DNA of 64,000 nucleotides, from NCBI RefSeq assembly GCF_900111245.1, contig NZ_FOGO01000011.1, positions 210,597 to 274,596 of the forward strand. Direction: 5' to 3'. Positions 1-8,514 of the stretch are shown here, one piece after another; position 1 is the first letter of the stretch, and the number at the start of each line of letters is the position of its first letter. The translations under genes and the position numbers were made by a program. Under the pieces are notes generated by a model. It saw only the letters and a list, made by a program, of their open reading frames with translations, was not told where the DNA came from and searched no databases. This DNA comes from Streptomyces qinglanensis (GTDB taxonomy: Bacteria > Actinomycetota > Actinomycetes > Streptomycetales > Streptomycetaceae).

Positions 1-647
1 GGGGGATGGCCCTCGACGGCCGCGAACAGCAGGCCGCCCAGCGACCACAGGTCGGCGGGCGGGCCCGGGGGCTTGCCGCGCGCCCGCTCGGGAGAGATGT
101 AGGAGGGGGCGCCGACGAGCATGCCGGTGGAGGTGACGGACGGGTCGCCCTCGACCTTGGCGATGCCGAAGTCGGTGAGGACCACGCGGCCGGTGCCGTC
201 CTCCAGCAGCACGTTGGAGGGCTTCACGTCGCGGTGCAGAATGCCCTCGCGATGGGCCGCGCGGAGCACGTCGAGGATGGCGAGGCCGACCTCGGCCGCA
301 CGCTGGGGATCCAGCGGACCGTCGTTCTTGATCTTGTCGGCGAGGGAGCGGCCCTCCACGAGCTCCATCACGATCCAGGGCCGGCTGTCCTCGTTGACGA
401 CGTCGAAGACGGTGACGGCGCTGCCGCTGCGGATCCTCGCGATGGCCTTGGCCTCACGCAAGGTGCGGGTGATGAGCCGCTGCTTCTCCTCCTCGTCGAC
501 GCTGGAGGGAAAGCGGAGTTCCTTCACGGCGACCCGGCGGCCCAGGACTTCGTCCTCGCCGCGCCAGACAGTGCCCATACCGCCGCGCCCGAGGACCTCC
601 CCGAGCCGATAGCGCCCGCCTACCAGCCGTCCCGCGTCCTCGCTCAT
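1..647 (-). CDS. Serine/threonine protein kinase, 3' end outside window
   Basis: Reading right to left from the ATG at 647 gives an open frame to the window edge (215 residues, no stop). It shows a complete Hanks-type kinase order: glycine loop GRGGMGTVW near residue 20, VAVKE with the ATP lysine, HRDVKPSN catalytic loop near residue 143, DFG metal motif, and the APSYISPE activation-segment end. It should transfer phosphate from ATP to Ser/Thr of unknown targets. The N-terminus is cytoplasmic; whether a transmembrane segment and PASTA or other sensor follow cannot be seen. An AGGGGA ribosome site lies 5 nt before the ATG. It lies downstream of glpD in the same direction but behind a hairpin, so it is probably a separate transcription unit. 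Confidence 0.93.
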   Translation of the reverse strand, partial: MSEDAGRLVGGRYRLGEVLGRGGMGTVWRGEDEVLGRRVAVKELRFPSSVDEEEKQRLITRTLREAKAIARIRSGSAVTVFDVVNEDSRPWIVMELVEGRSLADKIKNDGPLDPQRAAEVGLAILDVLRAAHREGILHRDVKPSNVLLEDGTGRVVLTDFGIAKVEGDPSVTSTGMLVGAPSYISPERARGKPPGPPADLWSLGGLLFAAVEGHP

Positions 648-815
648 GAATCCCCTTGTGTCCCCTCTGCGTGAGAGCCCGCCCCCGGCAGAGCCTTCAT
701 TGTGAACCATCACCCCGACAAGACGTGTACGGGGGCAGCACAGTTACACCACAGCCCCACCACTCCTCACCGGGGTTCACACGCCCAACAGCCGCCGCGG
801 GGACGACCAGTCCAA

Positions 816-841
816 CGGGGGACCCGCGTCCGGATCCCCCG
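816..841 (-). terminator. Hairpin after glpD
   Basis: CGGGGGA at 816-822 pairs with TCCCCCG at 835-841 around a GC-rich 12-nt loop, just beyond the glpD stop. No T-run follows, which is usual for Streptomyces terminators. Confidence 0.5.
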
Positions 842-865
842 GGAACCGCACTCCCGCGGAACCGG

Positions 866-2572
866 CTACACGGGCACGATGTCGGGCGCACCCAACCGCG
901 CAGCGTCCGCCGTCTGGTCGTCCGGCTGCAACTGCGACTCGCGCTCTGCCTCGACCCGCTTCTGATAGTGCTCGACCTCCCGGTCCACCTGGTCGGAGTC
1001 CCATCCCAGCACCGGGGCCATCAACTCGGCGCACTCCCGTGCGCTCCGTGCGCCCCGGTCGAAGGTCTCGATGGAGATGCGCGTGCGGCGGGTCAGCACA
1101 TCGTCCAGATGACGGGCGCCCTCGTGCGTGCAGGCGTAGACGACCTCCGCCTTGAGGTAGTCGTCGGCGGCCGGCAACGGCTCGCGCAGTGCCGGTTCCT
1201 TCGCGATCAGGTCGAGCACCTCCTCGGTCATCGAGCCGTAGCGGCCCAGCAGATGCTCCACCCGGGCCACATGCAGTCCGGCGCGCTGCGCCAGGCGCGC
1301 GCGTCCGTTCCACAGCGCGGCGTACCCCTCGGCCCCGGCCAGCCGCACCTCCTCCGTGACGCACTCGGCGACCCGGTGGTCGAGCCCGTGCACCGCCTCG
1401 TCCACCGCGTCCTTGGCCATCACCCGGTAGGTCGTGTACTTGCCGCCCGCGACGACGACGAGCCCCGGCACCGGATGGGCCACCGTGTGCTCGCGGGACA
1501 GCTTGCTCGTCGCCTCCGACTCGCCCGCCAGCAGGGGCCGCAGACCCGCGTAGACGCCCTCCACGTCGTCCCGGGTCAGCGGCACGGCCAGCACCTCGTT
1601 GACGTGGTCGAGCAGGTAGTCGATGTCGGCGCTGGAAGCGGCCGGGTGCGCCTTGTCCAGGTCCCAGCCGGTGTCCGTGGTGCCGATGATCCAGTGCCGG
1701 CCCCAGGGAATGACGAACAGCACGCTCTTCTCCGTACGGAGGATGAGCCCGGTCGTGGAGTTGATGCGGTCCTTGGGGACGACGAGATGGATGCCCTTGG
1801 AGGCGCGGACGTGGAACTGCCCCCGCTCGGCGATCAGCCCCTGGGTGTCGTCCGTCCACACCCCGGTCGCGTTCACGACCTGACGGGCCCGCACCTCGTA
1901 CTCGCCACCCTGCTCCAGGTCCTCGATCCGCGCCCCGACGACGCGTTCACCCTCCCGCAGGAAGCCGACCACCCGCGCACGGTTGGCCGCGCGCGCCCCG
2001 TACTCCGCCGCCGTGCGCACCAGCGTGGCGACGAAGCGGGCATCGTCCACCTGCGCGTCGTAGTACTGCAGCGCACCGACCAGCGCCCCCTTCTTCAACG
2101 CCGGAGCCACCTGGAGCGCATGACGGCGCGAGAGATGACGGTGCCTCGGCAGGCCGCGACCGTGTCCGGAGGAGACCGACATGACGTCGTACATCGCCAC
2201 CCCGGTGCCCGCGTACAGCCGCTCCCAGCCGCGGTGCTGCAACGGATAGAGGAACGGAACCGGCTTGACCAGGTGCGGTGCCAGCCGCTCCAGCAGCAGG
2301 CCGCGCTCCTTGAGCGCCTCGCGTACCAGTGCGAAATCCAGCATCTCCAGATAGCGCAACCCGCCGTGGATGAGCTTGCTGGAACGGCTGGAAGTCCCCG
2401 AGGCCCAGTCACGGGCCTCCACGATCCCGGTGGACAAGCCGCGGGTGACCGCGTCCAGCGCCGTACCCGCGCCGACGATGCCGCCACCGACCACCAGCAC
2501 GTCGAGTTCGGTCTCGGCCATCCTCGCCAGCGCGTCCGCACGCTGCTCCGGTCCCAGTGCCGCTGTCCTCAC
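866..2572 (-). CDS. glpD: FAD-dependent glycerol-3-phosphate dehydrogenase
   Basis: This 568-residue protein oxidises sn-glycerol 3-phosphate to dihydroxyacetone phosphate and passes electrons to the quinone pool at the membrane. Near residue 25 is the FAD-binding Rossmann motif VVGGGIVGAGTALD, followed by SGTSSRSSKLIHGGLRYLE, which is strongly conserved in GlpD. WGRHWIIGTTDTGWD and AGGKYTTYRVMAKD mark the substrate and FAD region, and the C-terminal helical domain ends at the family's usual length. The longer upstream frame is ignored because a GGAGG sits 5 nt before the GTG at 2572. It diverges from the nucleotide-sugar dehydrogenase across 232 bp that contain an AT-rich patch (2709-2735), a likely promoter and regulator region. 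Confidence 0.96.
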   Translation of the reverse strand: MRTAALGPEQRADALARMAETELDVLVVGGGIVGAGTALDAVTRGLSTGIVEARDWASGTSSRSSKLIHGGLRYLEMLDFALVREALKERGLLLERLAPHLVKPVPFLYPLQHRGWERLYAGTGVAMYDVMSVSSGHGRGLPRHRHLSRRHALQVAPALKKGALVGALQYYDAQVDDARFVATLVRTAAEYGARAANRARVVGFLREGERVVGARIEDLEQGGEYEVRARQVVNATGVWTDDTQGLIAERGQFHVRASKGIHLVVPKDRINSTTGLILRTEKSVLFVIPWGRHWIIGTTDTGWDLDKAHPAASSADIDYLLDHVNEVLAVPLTRDDVEGVYAGLRPLLAGESEATSKLSREHTVAHPVPGLVVVAGGKYTTYRVMAKDAVDEAVHGLDHRVAECVTEEVRLAGAEGYAALWNGRARLAQRAGLHVARVEHLLGRYGSMTEEVLDLIAKEPALREPLPAADDYLKAEVVYACTHEGARHLDDVLTRRTRISIETFDRGARSARECAELMAPVLGWDSDQVDREVEHYQKRVEAERESQLQPDDQTADAARLGAPDIVPV

Positions 2573-2804
2573 CGCTGCCTCCCAAGCTGCTCGACTGGTG
2601 CTCGCCAGTACTCGGACACCGCCCCCGTGGTCCCCCTGACGATGGTCCCCCATTCCCGCGACTTTGGCCGAGCACCGGCCCTGCTGAGTGCGCAATCCGA
2701 CTTGTCTGTCATATGGGCTCTTAACCTTAATTTGCGCCGCTCGCCACTCCCGGTGCTGCCCGGGGACAGAACCGGGACGATAAGGGGAAGGGAAGACCGC
2801 TGTC

Positions 2805-4064
2805 ATGCCCGCAGATCTCGCCGTGCTGGGACTCGCCCATTCGGGGCTGCCGCTCGCCCAGGCAGCGACGGCGAACGGAATCAGCACCATCGGGTACGAC
2901 CCCGACCGCGGCGTCGTCGCCGACATCGGCGCCGGCCGCCCCCCGGGTGACGCGCCACTCGCCGCCGCCGAGGTACGGCGGATGCTCGCCAAAGGCTTCG
3001 GCGCCAGCAGCGACCCGGCCGTCCTCGGGCGGGTGCGCACCGCCGTCATCTGCGCGGCCACCGCACTCGGCCCCAACCGGGCCCCCGACCTGAGCGCCGT
3101 CCGCACCGCCGCCCGGACCCTGGCCGCCCGGCTGCGCCCGCGCACCCTCGTCGTCGTCGAATCCAGCGTCCACCCCGGCTGCACGGAGGACGTCGTACGA
3201 CCACTGCTGGAAGACGGCTCCGGACTGCGGGCCGGGCGCGACTTCCACCTCGCCTGCTCACCCTCCCGGGTCGACCCCGGCAACCGCACCCACGACTACA
3301 CCGCCATCCCCAAAGTCATCGGCGGGCTCACCCCCGCCTGCACGGAAGCCGCCGCCGCGTTCTACGGGCGGCTCACCAAAGTCGTCCGCGCCCGCGGGCC
3401 GCGCGAGGCCGAGACCGCCAAGCTGCTGGAGACCAACTACCGGCACATCAACATCGCCCTCATGAACGAAATGGCCGTCTTCTGCCACGACCTCGGCATC
3501 GACCTGTGGGACGTCGTGCGGTGCGCGGAGACCAAACCCTTCGGCTTCCAGTCCTTCCGGCCCGGCCCCGGAGTCGGCGGCCCCAGCGTGCCCGTCGACC
3601 CCAACTACCTCTCCTACCACAGCCGCTCGCTGGGCTACCCGCTGCGCATGGTGGAACTCGCCCAAGAAGTCAACGAACGCATGCCCCGCTACGTCGCCCA
3701 ACGCGCCGCCGTCCTGCTGAACGAACACGGAAAATCCGCCCGCGGCGCACGCATCCTGCTGCTCGGCGTCACCTACAAACCCGACCTCGCCAGCCAGGAA
3801 GGCGCCCCCGCGCGCGAAGTCGCCGGCCGCCTCAAGGAACTCGGCGCCCAGTTGAGTTACCACGACCCGTACGTGCCGCAATGGCGCGTCGCGGGCCAGC
3901 CCGTACCGCGGGCCGACGCGCTGTACGAAGCCGCGGCGGATGCGGACCTCACGCTGTTGTTGCAGCACCATCGCCGCTATGACCTGCAGGGGCTCGCCGC
4001 GAAGGCGCAGCTCCTCCTTGACACTCGCGGAGCGAGTCCTACCGGTGCGGCGCACCGGCTCTGA
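2805..4064 (+). CDS. Nucleotide-sugar dehydrogenase family protein, catalytic Cys replaced
   Basis: The 419-residue protein has the UDP-glucose/UDP-ManNAc dehydrogenase architecture: N-terminal NAD Rossmann domain (LGLAHSGLPLA, residues 6-16), central helix with AETAKLLETNYRHINIALMNE (catalytic Lys and Asn kept), then GPGVGGPSVPVDPNYLSY, and a C-terminal UDP-binding domain (VTYKPDLASQEGAPA). Active members have GGHC or GGSC in the third motif. Here Ser261 occupies the Cys position, and the usual Asp-x-Arg of the C-terminal motif is also missing. It may have lost the second oxidation step, or act as a half-dehydrogenase or a non-catalytic homologue. A GGGAAGGGAAG ribosome site precedes the ATG. 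There are no sugar-pathway neighbours, so it looks like an accessory gene. Confidence 0.85.
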   Translation: MPADLAVLGLAHSGLPLAQAATANGISTIGYDPDRGVVADIGAGRPPGDAPLAAAEVRRMLAKGFGASSDPAVLGRVRTAVICAATALGPNRAPDLSAVRTAARTLAARLRPRTLVVVESSVHPGCTEDVVRPLLEDGSGLRAGRDFHLACSPSRVDPGNRTHDYTAIPKVIGGLTPACTEAAAAFYGRLTKVVRARGPREAETAKLLETNYRHINIALMNEMAVFCHDLGIDLWDVVRCAETKPFGFQSFRPGPGVGGPSVPVDPNYLSYHSRSLGYPLRMVELAQEVNERMPRYVAQRAAVLLNEHGKSARGARILLLGVTYKPDLASQEGAPAREVAGRLKELGAQLSYHDPYVPQWRVAGQPVPRADALYEAAADADLTLLLQHHRRYDLQGLAAKAQLLLDTRGASPTGAAHRL

Positions 4065-4698
4065 CGGCCTCTCTTTCGCGGCGGTGCGGTCCCCTTCGCG
4101 GGGTGCGGTCCCCTTCGCGGGGTGCGTTTCCCTTGCGGAGTGCGTTTCCCTTCGCGGGGTGCGTTTCCCCGTCTGTTGTTCGCCGGGTGCGGCTTCGTTG
4201 TCGGGGGCTTCGCCCCCGAGCCCCCGTTGTCCTCGCCGGACGGGCGTTGGGGCGGCTCCGCCCCCCAACAGCCCCCCGCTAGTGGGCTCCGCCCCCTAGG
4301 ACCCCCAGCCGCACCCACGCAAGCCCTTGCGTACGTGTGTTCCGCGCCTTTCCTTTGGTCCGTCGGGTGCGGGAAGTTTCCTGATGCCGTCCCTCACAGC
4401 ACAAGAGCGCTCCCGCAGTCGAAAGGCCCCCGGCGGTTGCCGGATACGGGAGGGGGAGGGAGAAGTTGTGGTGCCTGGGGGTTTCTAAGGGGGCGGAGCC
4501 CACTTAGCGGGGGGCCGTTGGGGGGCGGAGCCCCCCGACACGACCGCTCGGCGGCAGCCGAAGGACGACGGGGGCGTGCCCCCACAACGCAACGCACCCC
4601 GCGAAGGGGCTAGCCGAAGGGGCCAGGGGGCGTGCCCCCACGAAGCCAGGCCACCCGCGGAGGGGAACGGACCCCGCGAAGACGCCCCCCGCGAGGGG
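4065..4698. repeat. Gene-free GC-rich mosaic of direct and inverted repeats
   Basis: No credible gene is seen between the convergent dehydrogenase and guaB3 genes. At 4085-4170 there are about 4.5 tandem copies of an 18-19 bp unit (TGCGGTCCCCTTCGCGGG and variants). Reverse-complement relatives (CCCCGCGAAGGGG) recur at 4598-4700. The block therefore mirrors itself about a point near 4390. It probably serves as a bidirectional transcription barrier or is a degenerate repeat element. Confidence 0.6.
4250..4537. repeat. Imperfect inverted repeat with ~50-bp arms
   Basis: The left arm at 4250-4300 and right arm at 4486-4537 are near-exact reverse complements sharing GGCTCCGCCCCCCAAC, GCCCCCCGCTA and GTGGGCTCCGCCCCCT, with one or two single-base differences and indels. 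The spacer is about 185 bp. Small transposon-derived elements can look like this, but no target duplication was identified. Confidence 0.55.
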
Positions 4699-5814
4699 TT
4701 AGCGGGAGCGGGCTACCGTTACTTCGACGCGCTGGAACTCCTTGAGGTCGGAGTAGCCCGTGGTGGCCATGGCTCGGCGGAGTGCGCCGAAGAAGTTCAT
4801 CGAACCGTCGGGAGTGTGCGAGGGGCCGAGCAGGACCTCTTCCATGGTGCCGACCGCGCCCAGGTCGACCCGGCGGCCGCGGGGGACGTCCTCGTGCACG
4901 GCCTCCATGCCCCAGTGGTGGCCCTTGCCGGGTGCGTCGGAGGCGCGGGCCAGCGGGGAGCCCATCATCACGGCGTCGGCGCCGCAGGCGACCGCCTTGG
5001 GCAGGTCGCCGGACCAGCCGACACCGCCGTCCGCGATGACATGCACATAGCGCCCGCCGGACTCGTCCAGGTAGTCGCGCCGGGCCGCGGCGACGTCGGC
5101 GACGGCGCTCGCCATCGGCACCTGGATGCCCAGCACGTTCCGCGTGGTGTGCGCGGCGCCTCCGCCGAAGCCGACGAGGACACCCGCGGCGCCGGTGCGC
5201 ATCAGGTGCAGCGCTGCGGTGTAGGTGGCGCAGCCGCCGACGATGACCGGCACGTCCAGCTCGTAGATGAACTGCTTGAGGTTCAGTGGCTCGGCGGCGC
5301 CGGAGACGTGCTCGGCGGAGACCGTGGTGCCGCGGATGACGAACAGGTCCACGCCCGCGTCCACAACGGCCTTGGAGAACTGCGCCGTGCGCTGCGGCGA
5401 CAGCGCGGCGGCGGTCACCACACCCGAGTCGCGGACCTCCTTGATCCGCTGCCCGATCAGCTCCTCCTTGATCGGCTCGGCGTAGATCTCCTGCATCCGC
5501 CGGTTGGCTGTCGCCTCGTCGAGTTCCCCGATCTCCTGCAGCAGCGGCTCCGGGTCCTCGTAGCGGGTCCACAGGCCCTCGAGGTTGAGTACGCCGAGGC
5601 CGCCCAGTTCTCCGATGCGGATGGCGGTACGCGGCGAGACGACCGAGTCCATGGGGGCGGCGAGGAACGGCAGCTCGAAGCGGTAGGCGTCGATCTGCCA
5701 GGCGATGGAGACCTCCTTCGGGTCGCGGGTGCGCCTGCTGGGCACCACCGCGATGTCGTCGAAGGCGTACGCCTGCCGCCCGCGCTTGCCGCGCCCGATC
5801 TCGATCTCAGTCAC
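4699..5814 (-). CDS. guaB3: GuaB3 family IMP dehydrogenase-related protein
   Basis: The 371-residue TIM-barrel protein is related to IMP dehydrogenase and GMP reductase but has no CBS domains. It starts MTEIEIGRGKRGRQAY and carries LPFLAAPMDSVVSP and the phosphate-binding ADGGVGWSGDLPKAVACGADAVMMG segment. The loop that holds the catalytic cysteine in IMPDH (GPGSICTT) reads GFGGGAAHTTRNVLG here, with no cysteine. A GuaB3 protein from cyanobacteria has been reported as a GMP reductase; whether that holds for this actinobacterial form is inference. It is 93 bp downstream of guaB in the same direction, the arrangement also known in Mycobacterium (guaB2-guaB3), with a hairpin between the two. Confidence 0.9.
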   Translation of the reverse strand: MTEIEIGRGKRGRQAYAFDDIAVVPSRRTRDPKEVSIAWQIDAYRFELPFLAAPMDSVVSPRTAIRIGELGGLGVLNLEGLWTRYEDPEPLLQEIGELDEATANRRMQEIYAEPIKEELIGQRIKEVRDSGVVTAAALSPQRTAQFSKAVVDAGVDLFVIRGTTVSAEHVSGAAEPLNLKQFIYELDVPVIVGGCATYTAALHLMRTGAAGVLVGFGGGAAHTTRNVLGIQVPMASAVADVAAARRDYLDESGGRYVHVIADGGVGWSGDLPKAVACGADAVMMGSPLARASDAPGKGHHWGMEAVHEDVPRGRRVDLGAVGTMEEVLLGPSHTPDGSMNFFGALRRAMATTGYSDLKEFQRVEVTVARSR

Positions 5815-5866
5815 GTCTGCTGCCTCTCACTCTGGTGTGCCGCGGTCCAGTATCGCCGACACGCCG

Positions 5867-5897
5867 GAGCCCGCGGCTCCGGGAGGGCCGCGGGCTC
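5867..5897 (-). terminator. Hairpin between guaB and guaB3
   Basis: GAGCCCGCGGC (5867-5877) pairs with GCCGCGGGCTC (5887-5897), an 11-bp stem and 9-nt loop directly after the guaB stop. It could attenuate read-through into guaB3. Confidence 0.6.
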
Positions 5898-5907
5898 GGG
5901 GACGGGG

Positions 5908-7413
5908 TCAGCTCCGGGAGTAGTTCGGAGCCTCGGTCGTCATCTGCACGTCGTGCGGGTGGCTCTCCTTGAGCCCGGCCGCGGTGATGCGGACGAAGCG
6001 CCCGCGGTCCTGCAGCTCGGGGACGGTGCGGCCGCCGACGTAGAACATGGACTGCTTCAGACCGCCGACGAGCTGGTGCACCACGGCGGCGAGCGGGCCG
6101 CGGTAGGCGACCTGGCCCTCGACGCCCTCGGGGATCAGCTTGTCGTCGCCGCTGACGCCCTCCTGGAAGTAGCGGTCCTTGGAGTAGGACTTGCTGTCGC
6201 CGCGGGTCTGCATCGCGCCGAGCGAGCCCATGCCGCGGTAGGACTTGAACTGCTTGCCGTTGATGAACAGCAGCTCGCCGGGCGACTCCTCGCAGCCCGC
6301 GAGCAGGCTGCCGAGCATCACCGTGTCGGCGCCCGCGACCAGGGCCTTGGCGATGTCGCCGCTGTACTGCAGGCCGCCGTCGCCGATGACCGGGACACCG
6401 GCCTCCCGCGCGGCCAGCGACGCCTCGTGGATGGCGGTGACCTGGGGGACGCCGATTCCGGCGACGACGCGGGTGGTGCAGATGGAGCCGGGGCCCACCC
6501 CGACCTTCACACCGTCGGCACCGGCGTCGATCAGCGCCTTGGCGCCGTCGCGGGTGGCGATGTTGCCGCCGACGACGTCGACGCGGGGATGGTTCGACTT
6601 GATCTTGGCGATCATGTCGGCGACGAGCCGCGAGTGGCCGTGCGCGGTGTCGACGACGACGAAGTCGACGCCCGCCTCGATCAGCGCCTGGGCCCGGTCG
6701 TAGGCGTCGCCCGCGACACCGACGGCGGCGCCGACGACCAGCCGGCCCTCGGCGTCCTTGGCGGCGTTCGGGTACTGCTCCGCCTTGACGAAGTCCTTGA
6801 CGGTGATCAGGCCCTTGAGCGTGCCTCCGCCGTCCACCAGCGGCAGCTTCTCGATCTTGTGGCGGCGCAGCAGCTCCATCGCGGCGTCCCGCGAGATCCC
6901 GACCTCGCCGGTGACCAGCGGCATCGGCGTCATGACATCCCGCACCTGGCGGCTGCGGTCCAGCTCGAAGGCCATGTCCCGGTTGGTGACGATGCCCAGG
7001 AGCTTGCCCGCGGCGTCGGTGACCGGGACGCCGCTGATGCGGAACCGGCCGCACAGCGCGTCGGCCTCCTGGAGGGTGGCGTCGGGGCGGATGGTGATGG
7101 GGTCGGTGACCATCCCGGACTCGGACCGCTTGACCTGGTCGACCTGGTTGGCCTGGTCCTCGATCGAGAGGTTGCGGTGCAGCACGCCCACGCCGCCCTG
7201 CCGGGCCATCGCGATGGCCATCCGGCCTTCGGTGACCTTGTCCATGGCGGCGGACAACAGCGGCACGTTGACCCGTACGTTGCGCGAGACGTACGACGCG
7301 GTGTCGATGTCCTGCGGTGCCATGTCCGACTCGCCTGGCAGCAGCAGTACGTCGTCGTATGTCAGGCCCAGAGTGGCGAACTTTGCGGGCACTCCGTCGA
7401 CGTTCTCAGTCAT
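5908..7413 (-). CDS. guaB: Inosine-5'-monophosphate dehydrogenase
   Basis: The 501-residue enzyme converts IMP to XMP with NAD+, the committed step of GMP synthesis. Its order is: barrel start TYDDVLLLPGESD, APMD-equivalent LLSAAMDKVTEGRMA, two CBS domains (about residues 95-215, beginning MVTDPITIRPDATL), then the catalytic loop GPGSICTTRVVAGIGVP with Cys312, the flap region (YRGMGSLGAM) and a C-terminal VGGLKQSMFYVGGRTVPEL. The ATG at 7413 is preceded by GAAAGG. An in-frame upstream extension to 7491 lacks conserved sequence and is rejected. It lies downstream of the sigma-factor gene with guaB3 following. Confidence 0.98.
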   Translation of the reverse strand: MTENVDGVPAKFATLGLTYDDVLLLPGESDMAPQDIDTASYVSRNVRVNVPLLSAAMDKVTEGRMAIAMARQGGVGVLHRNLSIEDQANQVDQVKRSESGMVTDPITIRPDATLQEADALCGRFRISGVPVTDAAGKLLGIVTNRDMAFELDRSRQVRDVMTPMPLVTGEVGISRDAAMELLRRHKIEKLPLVDGGGTLKGLITVKDFVKAEQYPNAAKDAEGRLVVGAAVGVAGDAYDRAQALIEAGVDFVVVDTAHGHSRLVADMIAKIKSNHPRVDVVGGNIATRDGAKALIDAGADGVKVGVGPGSICTTRVVAGIGVPQVTAIHEASLAAREAGVPVIGDGGLQYSGDIAKALVAGADTVMLGSLLAGCEESPGELLFINGKQFKSYRGMGSLGAMQTRGDSKSYSKDRYFQEGVSGDDKLIPEGVEGQVAYRGPLAAVVHQLVGGLKQSMFYVGGRTVPELQDRGRFVRITAAGLKESHPHDVQMTTEAPNYSRS

Positions 7414-7555
7414 GACACCTTTCCCATGCTTGCCCCGGCCGGATGTCCATGCTAACGGGCCCGGACGGGTGAGCGGACCGCCTGTGGACAAGCTCCGGCC
7501 CTCGGGCGCCCGTGGGCGCGAGAGCCCCCGCGCACGTCGCTCACGTGCGGCGGAA

Positions 7556-8260
7556 CTACTGCTCGGCCAGCGCCCGCAGCCGGCTGAGGGCCCGGTGCTG
7601 GGCGACGCGGACGGCTCCGGGTGACATTCCCAGCATCTGCCCGGTCTCCTCGGCCGTCAGCCCCACGGCGACCCGCAGCAGCACCAGCTCACGCTGGTGT
7701 TCGGGCAGGTTCGCCAGCAGCTTCTTGGCCCACTCCGCGTCGCTGCTGAGCAGCGCCCGCTCCTCGGGGCCGAGGGAGTCGTCGGGCCGCTCGGGCATCT
7801 CGTCCGAAGGCACGGCGGTGGAGCCGGGCCCGCGCATCGCGGCCCGCTGCAGATCGGCGACCTTGTGCTGGGCGATGGCCACGACGAATGCCTCGAACGG
7901 CTTGCCGGTGTCCCGGTAGCGCGGCAGCGCGCAGAGCACCGCGATGCAGACCTCCTGGGCGAGGTCGTCGACGAAGTGACGCGCGTCACCGGGCAGTCGG
8001 GTCAGCCGCGTGCGGCAGTACCGCACGGCCAGCGGGTGCACATGGGCGAGCAGATCGTGCGTGGCCTGGCTGTCGCCCTCGACAGCGCGCTGGACGAGCT
8101 TGCCGACCTTGGCGACCTCGGCCGCGTCCGCGGCCCCGGTCGGCGGCGGCCCGCTCTCGTCGTCGCGCATCGGTCCATGGTGCACCGACGCCGCGCGGTT
8201 CGCCGCACCGCGCTCGTAGAAGTGAGCCGAAGCGTTATGAGCAGGCGCACTGGCCCTCAT
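7556..8260 (-). CDS. shbA: ECF-type sigma factor (ShbA/SigD-like)
   Basis: The 234-residue sigma-70 family protein has sigma region 2 (about residues 65-140; RYCRTRLTRLPGDARHFVDDLAQEV and KPFEAFVVAIAQHKVADLQRA) and region 4 (LLANLPEHQRELVLLRVAVGLTAEETGQMLGMSPGAVRVAQHRAL), joined by an acidic Pro/Ser linker. No anti-sigma gene is adjacent. The position between the bldM/whiD pair and guaB matches M. tuberculosis sigD and the Streptomyces gene I take to be shbA, whose product drives transcription of the principal sigma gene hrdB in S. griseus. That assignment rests on family and position. The ATG at 8260 has GGAGG 8 nt upstream; the in-frame GTG at 8266 is too close to it. Confidence 0.85.
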   Translation of the reverse strand: MRASAPAHNASAHFYERGAANRAASVHHGPMRDDESGPPPTGAADAAEVAKVGKLVQRAVEGDSQATHDLLAHVHPLAVRYCRTRLTRLPGDARHFVDDLAQEVCIAVLCALPRYRDTGKPFEAFVVAIAQHKVADLQRAAMRGPGSTAVPSDEMPERPDDSLGPEERALLSSDAEWAKKLLANLPEHQRELVLLRVAVGLTAEETGQMLGMSPGAVRVAQHRALSRLRALAEQ

Positions 8261-8514
8261 GTCCACGCCCTCCCCTCACGCCTGACCGACAGGTCCCCGA
8301 GGAACTCCATACAACAAGCATGCGGCACGCGCGAGATTTCTTGGCAGCCGCGGGGGAAATCCGCGGGAACACCGGCCCGGCCGGGGCCGCCGTCCCACTC
8401 GCCGGCGACCGGTTCCGGGCGCGGACGAGCGGGCGGACGGGCGGCTGCTGTGCGCGGCGGGACGCGCTCGGACCTGCGGCCGGGAGGTGCCCCCGGCGGA
8501 CACCCGGCACCAGG

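Noticed and set aside
656..2950. A 764-residue + strand open frame opposite glpD
   Set aside because: It is the antisense of glpD and its upstream region, with Arg/His/Gly-biased composition and no domain; glpD has full family conservation and a ribosome site.
4250..4537. Inverted arms considered as an insertion sequence
   Set aside because: The ~185-bp interior has no transposase frame and no target-site duplication was found.
4576..7455. A 959-residue + strand open frame opposite guaB3 and guaB
   Set aside because: High-GC shadow; composition is Gly/Val/Asp/Arg biased and the opposite strand encodes two recognised enzymes.
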